From Longimicrobiales bacterium (GTDB lineage Bacteria; Gemmatimonadota; Gemmatimonadetes; Longimicrobiales; Gaopeijiaceae): a stretch of DNA of 32,285 nt. Positions 6,969-16,574 of the stretch are shown here, piece by piece. The stretch lies in the NCBI GenBank assembly GCA_028823235.1, contig JAPKBW010000022.1, forward strand, positions 1 through 32,285, read 5' to 3'. The first letter of the stretch is position 1, and the number at the start of each line of letters is the position of its first letter. Below the pieces are notes generated by a model. That model was not told where the DNA came from. It saw only the letters and a program-made list of their open reading frames with translations, and ran no database searches. The position numbers were made by a program, and so were the translations under genes.

Positions 6969-9451
6969 GTCTTGGTCGCCGACTCCGCACGAAGGATGAG
7001 GCCCGGTTCGTCCGGATCCAAATCGACCTCAATCTCGTCGCCCCCGGTGAACTCGGCCTGTAGAATTTTCTCGGACAACGGATCCTCAAGGTGTCTCTGG
7101 ATCGCCCTCTTAAGGGGGCGCGCTCCGAACTTCTCGTCGTATCCCTCGTCGACGAGAAACTCGAGTGCGGCATCGGTGAACCGGAGAGTGATGCCCTCCT
7201 CTGCAAGCCGACCCCGCACATCCTCCATGAGAATGTGAATGATCTCGCCAATCTCCAGCTTCGTCAGAGAGTGGAAGACGATGGTGTCGTCCACACGGTT
7301 AAGAAACTCCGGGTTGAATGCACGTTCGATTTCCTGACTCACTTTGTCTTTCATGATGTCGTAGCTCGCCTTCGGATCGGCCATCTGGAATCCGAGGCCT
7401 CCGCCCTTGCTGATGTCTCGGGCACCGAGGTTGGACGTCATGATAAGCACGGTGTTCTTGAAGTCGATCACTCGACCGTAGTTGTCAGTCAGATGTCCCT
7501 CGTCGAGCACTTGCAAAAGGATGTTGAAGACATCGGGGTGGGCCTTCTCGATCTCGTCGAGAAGCACGACCGAGTAGGGGCGACGCCTCACAGCCTTCGT
7601 GAGAGCGCCGGAATCCTCATAACCGACGTACCCCGGAGGTGCACCTATCAGACGAGACACAGAGAATTTCTCCATGTACTCGCTCATGTCAACACGAATC
7701 AGCGCCTCGCCATCGTCGAACAGGAATTCAGCGAGAGCCCGCGCCAGCTCCGTCTTACCCACGCCGGTCGGACCGGAGAAGATGAATGAGCCGATTGGAC
7801 GCCGTGGATCCTTCAGGCCTGCCCTGCTACGGCGAATCGCTCGACTGACGGCCGTGATCGCATCATGCTGGCCGACGATCCGTTTGTGGAGTTCGTCCTC
7901 CATATGCACCAGGCGCTCAGACTCCGTCTGAGCAATGCGCTGCACAGGAATCCCCGTCCAACGACCAACGATGAAGGCCACTTCTTCGGTGGAGATTTCA
8001 GGACGGTGCTGCTTACGCTCTTCCTCCCATGCCTCCTGACGGGCGCGAATCACTTCGCTGTGCTCCCGTTCCTCGTCCCTGAGTTCCGCTGCACGCTCGA
8101 AGTCCTGATCACCGATTGCCTGTTCTTTCCGGTTCGCGATCTGAACCAACTGCTCCTTAAGTTCCTCGACGTCGGCCGGCGGAACCGCGTTGGCAATCCG
8201 CGCTCGCGAGCCCGCCTCATCAATAACGTCGATCGCTTTGTCGGGGAGGAAGCGGTCCGTGATATACCGATCTGCGAGCTTGGCGGCGTGCTCGAGCGCA
8301 TCATCGGGAATTGTGACACGGTGGTGATCTTCGTAGTGGCCACGCAGGCCCTTCAGGATCTCGACGGTCTCTTCAACTGCGGGTGGGTCAACGATGACCG
8401 GCTGGAAGCGACGCTCGAGCGCGCCATCCTTCTCGATGTACTTGCGGTACTCGTTGAGGGTCGAGGCCCCGATGCACTGCAACTCACCGCGCGCGAGCGC
8501 CGGCTTGAGCATGTTCGACGCATCGATCGCACCTTCAGCCGCACCGGCACCGACGAGCGTATGAAGCTCATCGATAAACAGGATGACAGTCTTGCTCTCC
8601 TGGATCTCGGTCATTACCGCTTTCAGGCGCTCCTCGAACTGACCGCGGTACTTGGTCCCGGCAATCACCGCAGCCATGTCGAGCGCGAGGACCTTGTGAT
8701 CCCTCAGGGCCTCGGTGATCCCACCTGCGGCGATAATCTGTGCGAGGCCCTCCACCAGCGCGGTCTTGCCCACCCCTGGCTCTCCAATGAGCACAGGGTT
8801 GTTCTTCTTGCGACGGCAGAGAATCTCTACGACACGTTCGATCTCATCAGCCCGCCCAATGATTGGATCGAGTTTTTTCTGCTTCGCCAGTTCCGTCAAG
8901 TCACGACAGAAGTGGTCGAGTGCCGGCGTCTTGGATTTCTTGTCCCCGCCCTTGCCGGATCCCGGCGTCACGTCGCCCCCGCCCCCGATTCCAGCGGGCT
9001 CGGACGGAGACATGTCACTACCCAAGACCTTGAGGGTCTCTCCTCTCGCTTCATCGAGGGTGACACCAAGTGAGTTCAGCACCTGGGCCGCGATCCCCTT
9101 CTCTTCCCGAAGCAGGCCAAGCAACAGGTGCTCCGTACCCACATAGGAGTGATTGAAGTCACGGGCCTCGGCCATCGCGAACTCGAGGACCTTCTTCGCC
9201 CTGGACGTATAGGGGAGTTCCCCGAGTGAGATCGTCGCCTTGCCCTTCCGGACAGATTCTTCGACACGCTCGTGGATCTGATCCAGATCAACACTGAGGT
9301 TTTGCAGCACAGCCGAGGCCACGCCCTCTCCTTCGCGAATGAGGCCGAGCAGAATGTGCTCCGTCCCCACGTAGTCATGCTGAAGGCGGATGGCCTCTTC
9401 TCGAGCCATCGCGAGGACCTTTCGGACCCGGTCGGTAAAATTGTAGTTCAT
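6965..9451 (-). CDS. clpC: ATP-dependent Clp protease ATPase subunit ClpC
   Basis: ClpC is a AAA+ unfoldase that feeds substrates to ClpP. The 828-residue protein has two N-terminal Clp repeats (residues about 1-70 and 78-145, each with YVGTEHxLLGL), AAA domain 1 with Walker A GEPGVGKT at 223-230, a middle domain carrying a UVR-like segment ([18 protein letters not shown]), and AAA domain 2 with [14 protein letters not shown] and [18 protein letters not shown]. The length and UVR-like middle domain mark ClpC and not ClpA or ClpB. It directly follows mcsA and mcsB, matching the adaptor/arginine-kinase system of Firmicutes, so substrates are probably selected by phosphoarginine. No clpP lies in the window. 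Confidence 0.97.
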   Translation of the reverse strand: MNYNFTDRVRKVLAMAREEAIRLQHDYVGTEHILLGLIREGEGVASAVLQNLSVDLDQIHERVEESVRKGKATISLGELPYTSRAKKVLEFAMAEARDFNHSYVGTEHLLLGLLREEKGIAAQVLNSLGVTLDEARGETLKVLGSDMSPSEPAGIGGGGDVTPGSGKGGDKKSKTPALDHFCRDLTELAKQKKLDPIIGRADEIERVVEILCRRKKNNPVLIGEPGVGKTALVEGLAQIIAAGGITEALRDHKVLALDMAAVIAGTKYRGQFEERLKAVMTEIQESKTVILFIDELHTLVGAGAAEGAIDASNMLKPALARGELQCIGASTLNEYRKYIEKDGALERRFQPVIVDPPAVEETVEILKGLRGHYEDHHRVTIPDDALEHAAKLADRYITDRFLPDKAIDVIDEAGSRARIANAVPPADVEELKEQLVQIANRKEQAIGDQDFERAAELRDEEREHSEVIRARQEAWEEERKQHRPEISTEEVAFIVGRWTGIPVQRIAQTESERLVHMEDELHKRIVGQHDAITAVSRAIRRSRAGLKDPRRPIGSFIFSGPTGVGKTELARALAEFLFDDGEALIRVDMSEYMEKFSVSRLIGAPPGYVGYEDSGALTKAVRRRPYSVVLLDEIEKAHPDVFNILLQVLDEGHLTDNYGRVIDFKNTVLIMTSNLGARDISKGGGLGFQMADPKASYDIMKDKVSQEIERAFNPEFLNRVDDTIVFHSLTKLEIGEIIHILMEDVRGRLAEEGITLRFTDAALEFLVDEGYDEKFGARPLKRAIQRHLEDPLSEKILQAEFTGGDEIEVDLDPDEPGLILRAESATKT

Positions 9452-9457
9452 AACCCG

Positions 9458-10594
9458 TCAGGGCTGGGCGGATTGATCGTCGCCGCGCGATTCGTCGTCG
9501 CTCGGAGAGACTTCACCTTCGGTGGCTAGGACACGACGCACATAAGCGGCTCGATGCGCGTCGCTTTCCTCGATAGAAAGCTCGCGGCCGGCCGCCTGTT
9601 CCAGGTGAGCCAGCTGCGTGAATACCATCATCTTGTTGAGTGAGTATACACGGAGTCCGGGCAACAGTTTCAGACTCATGCCCATCCGTACTGGAGCTAG
9701 GAAACCCATGAGCTCGTCGAAGGAGAGCAGGCGAGCATAGCGCAGCGTACCGTACGCCCTCCACACCTTGTCCTCGGTCTCCGCACTGGCGTCGCGAATG
9801 AGGATCTGACGCGCCTTCGCCTCGTCCCGGATCAGCTTGCGTACAACCCGATCGAGGTGGTCGACAAGGTCCTCTTCGGTCCGCCCGAGTGTGGTCTGAT
9901 TGGAGATTTGGAAAAAGCTTCCGACGACCTCTGACCCCTCACCAAACAGTCCGCGAAACGTCAGCCCCAGCTCCGTGATGCCTTTCAGCGCGGCCGTGAT
10001 CTCACGAGTCTCGACCAGCCCGGGAAGGTGCATGAAGACCGAAGCACGGAGTCCTGAACCGACATTCGTCGGGCAACTTGTAAGGAAGCCGAATTCGGGG
10101 TGGTACGCGAAAGGAAGCTCCCGCCCCAACTCCTCGTCGAGCCGGTCGACAATGTCCCAAGCCTCGTGGAGGCGTAACCCGGAAAGAAGGCTCTGTACCC
10201 TGAGGTGGTCTTCCTCGTTGACCATCACTGATACGGGCTCTCGCCGGGAGAAGTGTACTGCAGTACCGTGCGCTGGGTCGTCTCCCGCCTCACCCAGAAG
10301 ATCACGCGTCACCAGCCGACGCTCGTATAGAATCCGCCGCGTGCGTTCGGAAACCGTGGGCATTTCCAGAAGTGCACCGCCCCGCAGCACGTCCGATCGC
10401 TCGACCGAGTGCCTGAACTGCTTCAGTACCGCCTCTCGATCGTTGACGCGGGCACGGGGGCCAAACGCGTAGCCCTGAAGATTCCTGGCGATTCGAACCC
10501 GAGTCGACAGTACGATGTCCGAATGCTCTCCACTCGCCTCTAGCCAGCTGAGGCCGTGATCCGGGATCGCTTCAAAGTCGTTCACAAGGCCCAC
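9458..10594 (-). CDS. mcsB: Protein arginine kinase McsB
   Basis: McsB phosphorylates arginine side chains on proteins, marking them for ClpCP. The 378-residue chain is a phosphagen-kinase-like catalytic domain: LSTRVRIARNL at 29-39, the guanidino-kinase signature CPTNVGSGLRASV at 174-186, and GLFGEGSEVVGSFFQISNQT near 215-234, which holds the Glu expected to be the catalytic base. The C-terminal domain has SLNKMMVFTQLAHLEQ and ends in a hydrophilic tail. A GTG at 10594 is the longest start; the GTG three codons later (10585) has GAGG eight bases upstream and may be the real one. It starts immediately after mcsA and is followed by clpC six bases on. Confidence 0.95.
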   Translation of the reverse strand: MGLVNDFEAIPDHGLSWLEASGEHSDIVLSTRVRIARNLQGYAFGPRARVNDREAVLKQFRHSVERSDVLRGGALLEMPTVSERTRRILYERRLVTRDLLGEAGDDPAHGTAVHFSRREPVSVMVNEEDHLRVQSLLSGLRLHEAWDIVDRLDEELGRELPFAYHPEFGFLTSCPTNVGSGLRASVFMHLPGLVETREITAALKGITELGLTFRGLFGEGSEVVGSFFQISNQTTLGRTEEDLVDHLDRVVRKLIRDEAKARQILIRDASAETEDKVWRAYGTLRYARLLSFDELMGFLAPVRMGMSLKLLPGLRVYSLNKMMVFTQLAHLEQAAGRELSIEESDAHRAAYVRRVLATEGEVSPSDDESRGDDQSAQP

Positions 10595-10595
10595 C

Positions 10596-11102
10596 TCATA
10601 CGGGCTCCAGTGTATTTATCTGGTCCCGAATCTCCGCCGCGCGCTCGAAATCCTCAGTCTGAACAGCCCGTTCGAGTCTCCGGCGCAGTCCTTCTAGTCG
10701 GCGTTCCATCTCCGAAGCGCTGGGATCCGGAGACAGATAGACCTTGCCGACGTGCTTCGAGCCGCCGTGGATCCTTCGCAACAGCGCGGGCAACGCGGCC
10801 CCGAACGTCTCGTAGCAGTGCGGGCAACCAAGACGGCCGGTCTTCTTGAAATCCTTGTAGGTCATGCCGCAAAAAGAGCATTCGCCGTTTCCCCAGTCGC
10901 GCTCAGCAACCGACTCCTGCGTCATCTTCGACAAGACGTCCAGCAGCGGCTGTTCTTGCATCTGCGGGGCCGTCTCAAGCCCCTTCTCCGCAGCACACTT
11001 CTCGCAAAGGTGGTGTGTCGAAATCTCATCATTGACGATCTGCGTGAGATGCACGACGGCATCGGTCGAACCACAGTTTCCACAAGTCATGTCACCCATC
11101 AT
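10596..11102 (-). CDS. mcsA: McsA, zinc-finger/UVR activator of McsB
   Basis: McsA activates the arginine kinase McsB in the Clp system. The 168-residue product has two four-cysteine zinc sites, Cys7/Cys10/Cys33/Cys36 and Cys75/Cys78/Cys93/Cys96 (CSFCGMTYKDFKKTGRLGC), and a C-terminal UVR motif (residues about 134-168, LERAVQTEDFERAAEIRDQI) like the one in ClpC and UvrB. The first ATG overlaps the lolD stop as ATGA; ATGs at codons 2 and 5 are alternatives. The order mcsA-mcsB-clpC is that of the Firmicute ctsR operon, but no CtsR repressor gene is present; lolD takes the upstream place. Confidence 0.94.
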   Translation of the reverse strand: MMGDMTCGNCGSTDAVVHLTQIVNDEISTHHLCEKCAAEKGLETAPQMQEQPLLDVLSKMTQESVAERDWGNGECSFCGMTYKDFKKTGRLGCPHCYETFGAALPALLRRIHGGSKHVGKVYLSPDPSASEMERRLEGLRRRLERAVQTEDFERAAEIRDQINTLEPV

Positions 11103-11845
11103 CGTACCTGCCCCGCGTACGCCGGATGGAGCCGACCGGCCGTCATGTGCAGCGCGCGGTCCGCACGAGCGGCCAGATCGGGATTGTGCGTTACGACGAC
11201 GAGTGAAAGGCCACGTCGCTCGCTCAGGCCGAAGAGCAGGTCATGAAGCTGACCGCTCGTCTCCGTATCGAGGTTGCCGGACGGTTCGTCGGCAAGCAGA
11301 ACGACGGGATCGTTCACCAGGGCCCTGGCGACCGCAACCCGCTGTTGTTCACCACCCGAAAGCTGGCGCGGCTTGTGCTCGGCACGTGCCGAGAGTCCGA
11401 CGTCCACCAGTAACTCGCGCGCGACTTTTTCAGCGGACCCCGGATCTTGGCCGGCGATCAACGCCGGCATCATGACGTTCTCGACGGCGGTGAATTCTCG
11501 CAGAAGGTGGTGAAATTGAAAGACGAACCCAATCCGACGGTTTCTCAGATCCGCGAGGTCCTCGTCTGCCAACCCCGCCACCGCATGGCCCTCAATGAGC
11601 ACTTCTCCTTCGGTCGGCTGGTCGAGTGCACCAAGCAAGTGGAGGAGTGTCGATTTGCCTGCACCACTCGCGCCCGTGACCGCCACAGTCTCCCCACTCG
11701 CCAACCGCAGATCAAGTCCGTCGAGGATCACGAGTTCGGATCCGTCCCCTCCCACGAATCGCTTGGACAGCCCCCTCGCCTCGAGGGGTAGGGGCGCTCC
11801 TGTGGGTGTGCCACCTCTGGGCGCCGCACCCGTCTCGCTACTCAT
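11099..11845 (-). CDS. lolD: Lipoprotein-releasing ABC transporter ATPase LolD
   Basis: LolD powers the LolCDE complex, which extracts lipoproteins from the inner membrane for transfer to LolA. The protein (about 248 residues from ATG 11845; an ATG at 11857 adds four) has the LolD/MacB-type ABC domain: Walker A TGASGAGKST, Q-loop in VFQFHHLLREFTAVENV (a FQFHHLL match to LolD), ABC signature LSGGEQQR and Walker B VVLLADEPSGNLD. The ATG lies inside the last codons of lolC/E (an 8-base overlap), so the pair is co-translated. A Pro/Gly-rich stretch of about 20 residues precedes the domain and is unusual but not rare. Confidence 0.93.
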   Translation of the reverse strand: MSSETGAAPRGGTPTGAPLPLEARGLSKRFVGGDGSELVILDGLDLRLASGETVAVTGASGAGKSTLLHLLGALDQPTEGEVLIEGHAVAGLADEDLADLRNRRIGFVFQFHHLLREFTAVENVMMPALIAGQDPGSAEKVARELLVDVGLSARAEHKPRQLSGGEQQRVAVARALVNDPVVLLADEPSGNLDTETSGQLHDLLFGLSERRGLSLVVVTHNPDLAARADRALHMTAGRLHPAYAGQVR

Positions 11846-13094
11846 GTCGGATCGCATCGACCGGCTCCATGCGAGCTGCTCTGAGCGCCGGATAGATGGT
11901 GGCCCCGAACGCCACGACCATCGTGGTCAGCGCGATCATCGAGATCTCGGTTGCACTGATCCGGGCGGCGAGATGGTTCACGAAGTAGATGCCGTCGGGT
12001 ATCCGAATGAGTTCATACCGGTCGATCGCCCAGGACATACCGACCCCCAGCACTGTCCCCGCCAGCGTCCCTACGACCCCGATCCAGACACCCTGCATGA
12101 TGAATACCCGCATGATGTTGGCCTGCGTCATGCCCATCGTGCGGAGAATGCCGATCTCCTTGGTCCTCTCCGAGACGACCATGACCAGCGTCCCTACGAT
12201 GCTGAAACCCGCTACGAGTACGATCAGCGAGACGACGAAGCCGATCGCCAGTTTTTCCAGCTGAAGCGCGTTGAAGAGGGCGCTGTTTCGACTGACCCAG
12301 GAATCGACCGTATAAGGGAAACCGAGGCGATCCTTCACCTCCTCTGCGACCTCCCGTGCGTCCTGCGGACGCTCCAGTTGGGCACCAATCCCGCTGGCGT
12401 CGGTGCTGGCCATACCCAGGAGTTCCTGGGCCGCCGGCAGCGTCGTATACACGTTGCCGATGTCATACTCGTACATGCCCGTGGTGAACGTGCCTGTCAC
12501 TTCGAACTGGCGGATCGCCGGTTGCGGGATTCCCATCACATTTACGGTGAGGTTTTCCATGGCAATGATCACCATGGTGTCACCCGGAAAGAGTCCCATT
12601 CGATCGGCCAGCACTGACCCCACGAGGAGAGGCTCAAGGCCCGACTCCGGTGACTCGAGGTCGAGCACGCCATCGATAATTTTGCGCTCCATCTCGGTGA
12701 CCGGCACCCGGGTCGTGTCCATGTCGATGCCATAGATATAGGCCGGTTGCGAATACCCATCCCTGGACAGGGCAACATTGGACAGCGCGAACGGAGCCGC
12801 CGCGGTTACACCGTCCATGGCAAGGACTGCATCGAGGACGTCTGCGTAGTCCGAAAGGCGAAGGCTCGAGTTGTACTCGAGTACATACAGGTGCGGTGTC
12901 GACTCGAGAATCTTGCTGCGAATCTCATCCTGCATCCCGTTCATGATCGCCAAGGCCGCGTTGAGCGCGAGAACGCCAACGGTCACACCCCCGAGCGTAA
13001 TCCACGTGATGAACGACAGCAGTCCGCGGCCTCCTCCAGAGCGCAGATAGTGCCTGGCAATGAACCAGTTGAGCCGATTGCCGCTCCGGGCCAC
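11838..13094 (-). CDS. lolC: Lipoprotein-releasing system permease LolC/LolE
   Basis: This is the membrane subunit of the LolCDE lipoprotein exporter. The 418-residue chain has one N-terminal TM helix (FITWITLGGVTVGVLALNAA, about 24-43), a large periplasmic MacB-like domain, and three C-terminal TM helices in an FtsX domain that includes VVSERTKEIGILRTMGMT and YPALRAARMEPVDAIRHE. LolC/E features such as ARHYLRS near the N-terminus and SWVSRNSALFNALQLEK before TM2 fit well. Only one permease gene is adjacent to lolD, so it may act as a homodimer (LolF-like) or pair with a copy elsewhere. GTG start at 13094 with GGAG five bases upstream, two bases after the lysS stop. Confidence 0.92.
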   Translation of the reverse strand: MARSGNRLNWFIARHYLRSGGGRGLLSFITWITLGGVTVGVLALNAALAIMNGMQDEIRSKILESTPHLYVLEYNSSLRLSDYADVLDAVLAMDGVTAAAPFALSNVALSRDGYSQPAYIYGIDMDTTRVPVTEMERKIIDGVLDLESPESGLEPLLVGSVLADRMGLFPGDTMVIIAMENLTVNVMGIPQPAIRQFEVTGTFTTGMYEYDIGNVYTTLPAAQELLGMASTDASGIGAQLERPQDAREVAEEVKDRLGFPYTVDSWVSRNSALFNALQLEKLAIGFVVSLIVLVAGFSIVGTLVMVVSERTKEIGILRTMGMTQANIMRVFIMQGVWIGVVGTLAGTVLGVGMSWAIDRYELIRIPDGIYFVNHLAARISATEISMIALTTMVVAFGATIYPALRAARMEPVDAIRHE

Positions 13095-13096
13095 GT

Positions 13097-14623
13097 CTAC
13101 TCCTCGGTCCGAAGAATCGGGAAAAGGATCACGTCACGGATCGTTGGCGCGCCGGTGAGCATCATGACCAACCGGTCGACACCCATACCGACGCCGCCGG
13201 TGGGCGGCATCCCATATTCGAGTGCCCGGATATAGTCCTCGTCGATCGGCTGCGCCTCATCGTCGCCGGCCTCCTTCAGTCCGACCTGTGCTTCGAAGCG
13301 CTCTCTCTGATCAATCGGATCGTTCAACTCCGAGAACGCGTTGAAGATCTCTGCGCCACCGATGTACAACTCGAAGCGTTCCGTCAGGCGCGGGTCGTCT
13401 CGGTGTGGCTTTGCGAGCGGGCTCAGTTCCTTGGGATGATCGATGACGAATGTGGGCTGAATCAAATCAGGCTCGACCACTTCCCCAAACAGCTTGTCGA
13501 TCAGCTTGCCACGACCGGCTCCGTCGAGCTCCGGGGCCTTCATCTCTTCCGCCTTGGCCCGAAGCTGCTGGTCAGTCATCTCATGGACATCGACACCCAA
13601 CGCCTCCGACAGTCCGGAGACCAGACCGAGTCGCCGGAACGGAGGCTCGAAGCTGATCTCCTGTCCGCCGACCTCAATGGTGCGAGTCCCGAAGACGTTG
13701 TCGAGCACGTGCAATACCATGCGCTCCACCAGTTTCATCTGATCTTCGTAGTCCGAGAACGCCTGATACCACTCAAGCATTGTGAACTCTGGGTTGTGCA
13801 CCCGGGACAGCCCTTCATTTCGGAAGTCTTTCGCGATCTCGTACACGCGGTCTAGGCCGCCGACAATTAACCGCTTGAGGTAGAGCTCATCCGCGATGCG
13901 GAGGTACATCGTCTGATCAAGAGCGTTGTGCTTAGTGACGAAGGGGCGAGCGGAGGCACCACCATACAATGGCTGTAGCGCCGGCGTCTCGACTTCGAGA
14001 AATCCCTCCCCGTCCAGAAACCTCCGCAGCTCAGTGATGATCCGCGATCGGGTGCGAAACATCTCGCGCACGTCGGAATGCACGGCGAGATCTGCGTACC
14101 GCTGTCGGTATCGATTTTCCTGATCCTGAAAGCCCGAGTGAACGATGCGCTCACCGGTTTCGGCATCCGTCTCGACTTTGCCGAACGGGAGCGGTCTCAA
14201 CGACTTCGTAAGTAGCGTCCACGACTCAACGTGTACCGTAACTTCGCCCGTCCGGGTGCGGAACGTCGGGCCCTCGACTCCGATCCAGTCACTCAGATCA
14301 AGCAGTCCGAGCAGTTCAAAAGACTCTTCGCCAATCGCGTTCTTCTTGAAGTAAAGCTGGATCCGACCTGAGCTGTCTTCGAGGTGCGCAAAGATGCTTC
14401 GGCCCATGTCACGCCAGGCCACGATTCGGCCCCCGACGCGCGCAGCCTCTCCCTTGCCACTCTCGGACAGTGTGCCCTCGCCCTCAGCATCCTCGAAGGC
14501 GGTGGCGACCTCCAAGCATCGTGCCGACGGCTCGAAGTTGTAGGCAAACGGCTCGACGCCCTTTTCACGGAGAGTTTCAAGTTTCTCGCGCCGATGGCGC
14601 ATGAGCTGACTCAGATCTTCCAT
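13097..14623 (-). CDS. lysS: Lysyl-tRNA synthetase, class II
   Basis: LysS charges tRNA-Lys in the cytoplasm. The 508-residue chain has the N-terminal OB anticodon-binding domain (about 60-165, with GRIVAWRDMGRSIFAHLED) and a class II catalytic core: motif 1 near FLDGEGFLEVETPALQP, motif 2 FRNEGLSRVHNPEFTMLEWY, and motif 3 PPTGGVGMGVDRLVMMLTG. Length is normal for the family. The gene starts 20 bases after prfB; the prfB-lysS order is shared with E. coli and many other bacteria. No clear Shine-Dalgarno precedes the ATG. Confidence 0.97.
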   Translation of the reverse strand: MEDLSQLMRHRREKLETLREKGVEPFAYNFEPSARCLEVATAFEDAEGEGTLSESGKGEAARVGGRIVAWRDMGRSIFAHLEDSSGRIQLYFKKNAIGEESFELLGLLDLSDWIGVEGPTFRTRTGEVTVHVESWTLLTKSLRPLPFGKVETDAETGERIVHSGFQDQENRYRQRYADLAVHSDVREMFRTRSRIITELRRFLDGEGFLEVETPALQPLYGGASARPFVTKHNALDQTMYLRIADELYLKRLIVGGLDRVYEIAKDFRNEGLSRVHNPEFTMLEWYQAFSDYEDQMKLVERMVLHVLDNVFGTRTIEVGGQEISFEPPFRRLGLVSGLSEALGVDVHEMTDQQLRAKAEEMKAPELDGAGRGKLIDKLFGEVVEPDLIQPTFVIDHPKELSPLAKPHRDDPRLTERFELYIGGAEIFNAFSELNDPIDQRERFEAQVGLKEAGDDEAQPIDEDYIRALEYGMPPTGGVGMGVDRLVMMLTGAPTIRDVILFPILRTEE

Positions 14624-14643
14624 ATCGATTCAGTAGGCGCAGG

Positions 14644-15751
14644 CTATTCGCCCGGCTCTCCTAGCTTTTTCAGGTATGCTTCGATGAGAGGATCCAGGTC
14701 GCCGTCCATGACTGCGTGTACGTCGGTGACCTTCAGTTCCGTGCGGTGGTCGTTGACCATCGTATATGGCTGAAAGACGTACGAACGTATCTGGCTGCCG
14801 AAGGCGATATCGCTCATACCGTCCTGGAGTTCCTTCTTGGCTGCCTCGCGAGCTTCAACTTCCTTCTTGTACATGGCCGCCTTCAGCATCTTCATGGCGG
14901 TGCTGCGATTCTTGTGCTGCGATCGTTCCTGCTGGCACGCCACCACAATTCCGGTGGGTCTGTGAGTAATCCGAACAGCTGAATCAGTCTTGTTCACGTG
15001 CTGGCCCCCGGCTCCTGAGGCGCGGTAAGTGTCGATCCTGAGGTCTCCCTCGTCGATCTCGATCTCAATGTCGTCATCGACCACAGGATAAATCACCGCG
15101 CTCGCGAACGAGGTGTGTCGGCGCGACTGCGCATCGAAAGGGGAAATGCGTACCAATCGATGCACTCCACTCTCGCCCTTCAGGTAGCCATATGCGCTGT
15201 CACCAATGATCTCGAAGGATGCGTTTTTGATACCGCCCTCTTCCGCCGGCTGCAGATCGAGCATGTTCACCGTGTAACCACGGCGCTCCGCCCAGCGGGT
15301 GTACATGCGGACGAGCATTTCGGCCCAGTCCTGTGACTCGAGTCCCCCGGCTCCGGGGTGAATGTTGACGATCGCCTCACGGTGATCGTCCTCCCCCTGG
15401 AGCATGGTCCGCACCTCAATGGACTCCACACCCGATCGAAGCCCCTCGAGTCCGCCTGAGAATTCGGCTAGCAGGTCCGGGTCTTCTTCGATCTCGAGGA
15501 GCTCGACCATTGCATCCAGCTCGTCGACTGACGCGGCCAATCGATTCCAGGGCCCGACCCACCCCTTGATACGATTCGCGTCGTCGATCACGCCGCGGGC
15601 CTGCTCCTGATCATCCCAGAAGCCCGGAGCGGCCATCATCTGATCGAGGTTCTTCAGCCTCTCTTCGCGTGTGTCGAGGTCAAAGATACCCCCTCAGTTC
15701 ACGCAACTTTTCGCGCAGCCCGGCGAGGTCGCTCAGCTGATCCTTGTTCAT
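14644..15751 (-). CDS. prfB: Peptide chain release factor 2, expressed through a programmed +1 frameshift
   Basis: RF2 ends translation at UGA and UAA. The first 23 codons (ATG at 15751) end in an in-frame TGA at 15682-15680; a +1 shift at CTT-T enters the frame that runs to 14644 and gives about 368 residues. Numbered through the shift, the anticodon-like SPF is at about 203-205 (RISPFDAQSRRH) and the GGQ motif at 248-250 (SGAGGQHVNKTDS), close to E. coli 205-207 and 250-252. An annotation that starts at the internal ATG 15639 would lose 37 residues. lysS follows after 20 bases. Low RF2 favours the shift, so the gene is autoregulated. Confidence 0.96.
15679..15694 (-). promoter_or_regulatory. 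prfB +1 frameshift site
   Basis: The minus strand reads AGGGGGTATCTTTGAC: an internal Shine-Dalgarno-like AGGGGG, the slippery CTT-T, and UGA followed by C (a poor termination context). This is essentially the canonical bacterial RF2 recoding signal. Confidence 0.95.
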
Positions 15752-15852
15752 CGGTTCGAATCGGTGCGAAGGGGAAGTAAAGGCGCGAAGGGTTGCCCGA
15801 GGGGGACCGCACCTCCGCGACAAGGCCTCAATATACGGAGAGGGTCGGGCGC

Positions 15853-16563
15853 CTAGAAGACCTGCTCTCCCTTCGCGAGGATGGAATTCAGGGCCTCGGT
15901 CCAGAAGCCACGGCCGGCTCCATTCGCCAGTTCCTCACCGATCATGTCAATGTACTCATTCCACGACTTGTCGATCTCCTCCTCAAAGTCCTGGACGAGC
16001 GTGCGGGTGGATAGCGCAGACTGATGGCGTTCGGCGTTGTACATGATCATGTCGGAAACGAGCACCCTGGCCAGACGCTTCGCCTTATCGGTGGGGTCGT
16101 GTTTCCCGAGTGTGAATCCCTGGACAACACCTGACGCGGCCTCCGAGAACGCGTCCGCCAGTGGTTCCGCCTCCGGATCGACCACTGGAGATGCCTTGGT
16201 GACAGGGTCTGCAACCGGTTCCGGCTCCGGCTCGGCTGCTGGTTCCGAGAACCTCGGCAATGGGTCCGGATCCGCAACCACGGCCTCCTTAGCCATGCCA
16301 CCCCAGGGGTTGGTTCCGGCGCCTTCCACAGGTTCCTCCGCGACCGCGGGGGTCTCAGCGGATGCGGGGGCCGCGGGCGGTGCCGCCTCGGGTTCCGGCG
16401 ACATCTCCCTCACCTTCGGCATCACGGGCGGGGCTGCGGGCCTCTCGACCCGAAAGATCTCGCCACAGGAACTGCACCGTGCGTTCACCCCACTCTCGGG
16501 GATCTTCGCCGGATCGACTGGGAACGCTGAGGAGCATGACGGGCACGTGACGGTGATGACCAT
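15853..16563 (-). CDS. MJ0042-type zinc-ribbon protein with acidic/Pro-Ala linker
   Basis: The 236-residue product starts with a compact zinc ribbon: Cys7-x2-Cys10 and Cys30-x2-Cys33 in CPSCSSAFPVDPAKIPES and ARCSSCGEIFRV, as in the MJ0042 finger domain. It is followed by about 100 residues rich in Pro, Ala and Glu, probably disordered. A helical C-terminal domain (about 150-236) contains KRLARVLVSDMIMYNAERHQ and FEEEIDKSWNEYIDMIGEEL. There is no signal peptide or TM segment, so it is likely cytoplasmic. The function is unknown; in FCB bacteria and Myxococcota similar fingers head diverse regulatory or scaffold proteins. It lies about 100 bases upstream of prfB. Confidence 0.82.
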   Translation of the reverse strand: MVITVTCPSCSSAFPVDPAKIPESGVNARCSSCGEIFRVERPAAPPVMPKVREMSPEPEAAPPAAPASAETPAVAEEPVEGAGTNPWGGMAKEAVVADPDPLPRFSEPAAEPEPEPVADPVTKASPVVDPEAEPLADAFSEAASGVVQGFTLGKHDPTDKAKRLARVLVSDMIMYNAERHQSALSTRTLVQDFEEEIDKSWNEYIDMIGEELANGAGRGFWTEALNSILAKGEQVF

Positions 16564-16574
16564 GATCGATTGGG

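Noticed and set aside
7865-9073. 402-codon plus-strand open frame opposite clpC
   Set aside because: Antisense shadow of ClpC, whose motifs are all intact on the minus strand.
15749-15767. GGTTCGAATCGG resembling a tRNA T-loop near the prfB start
   Set aside because: No acceptor stem, anticodon arm or D arm can be built around it; chance match.
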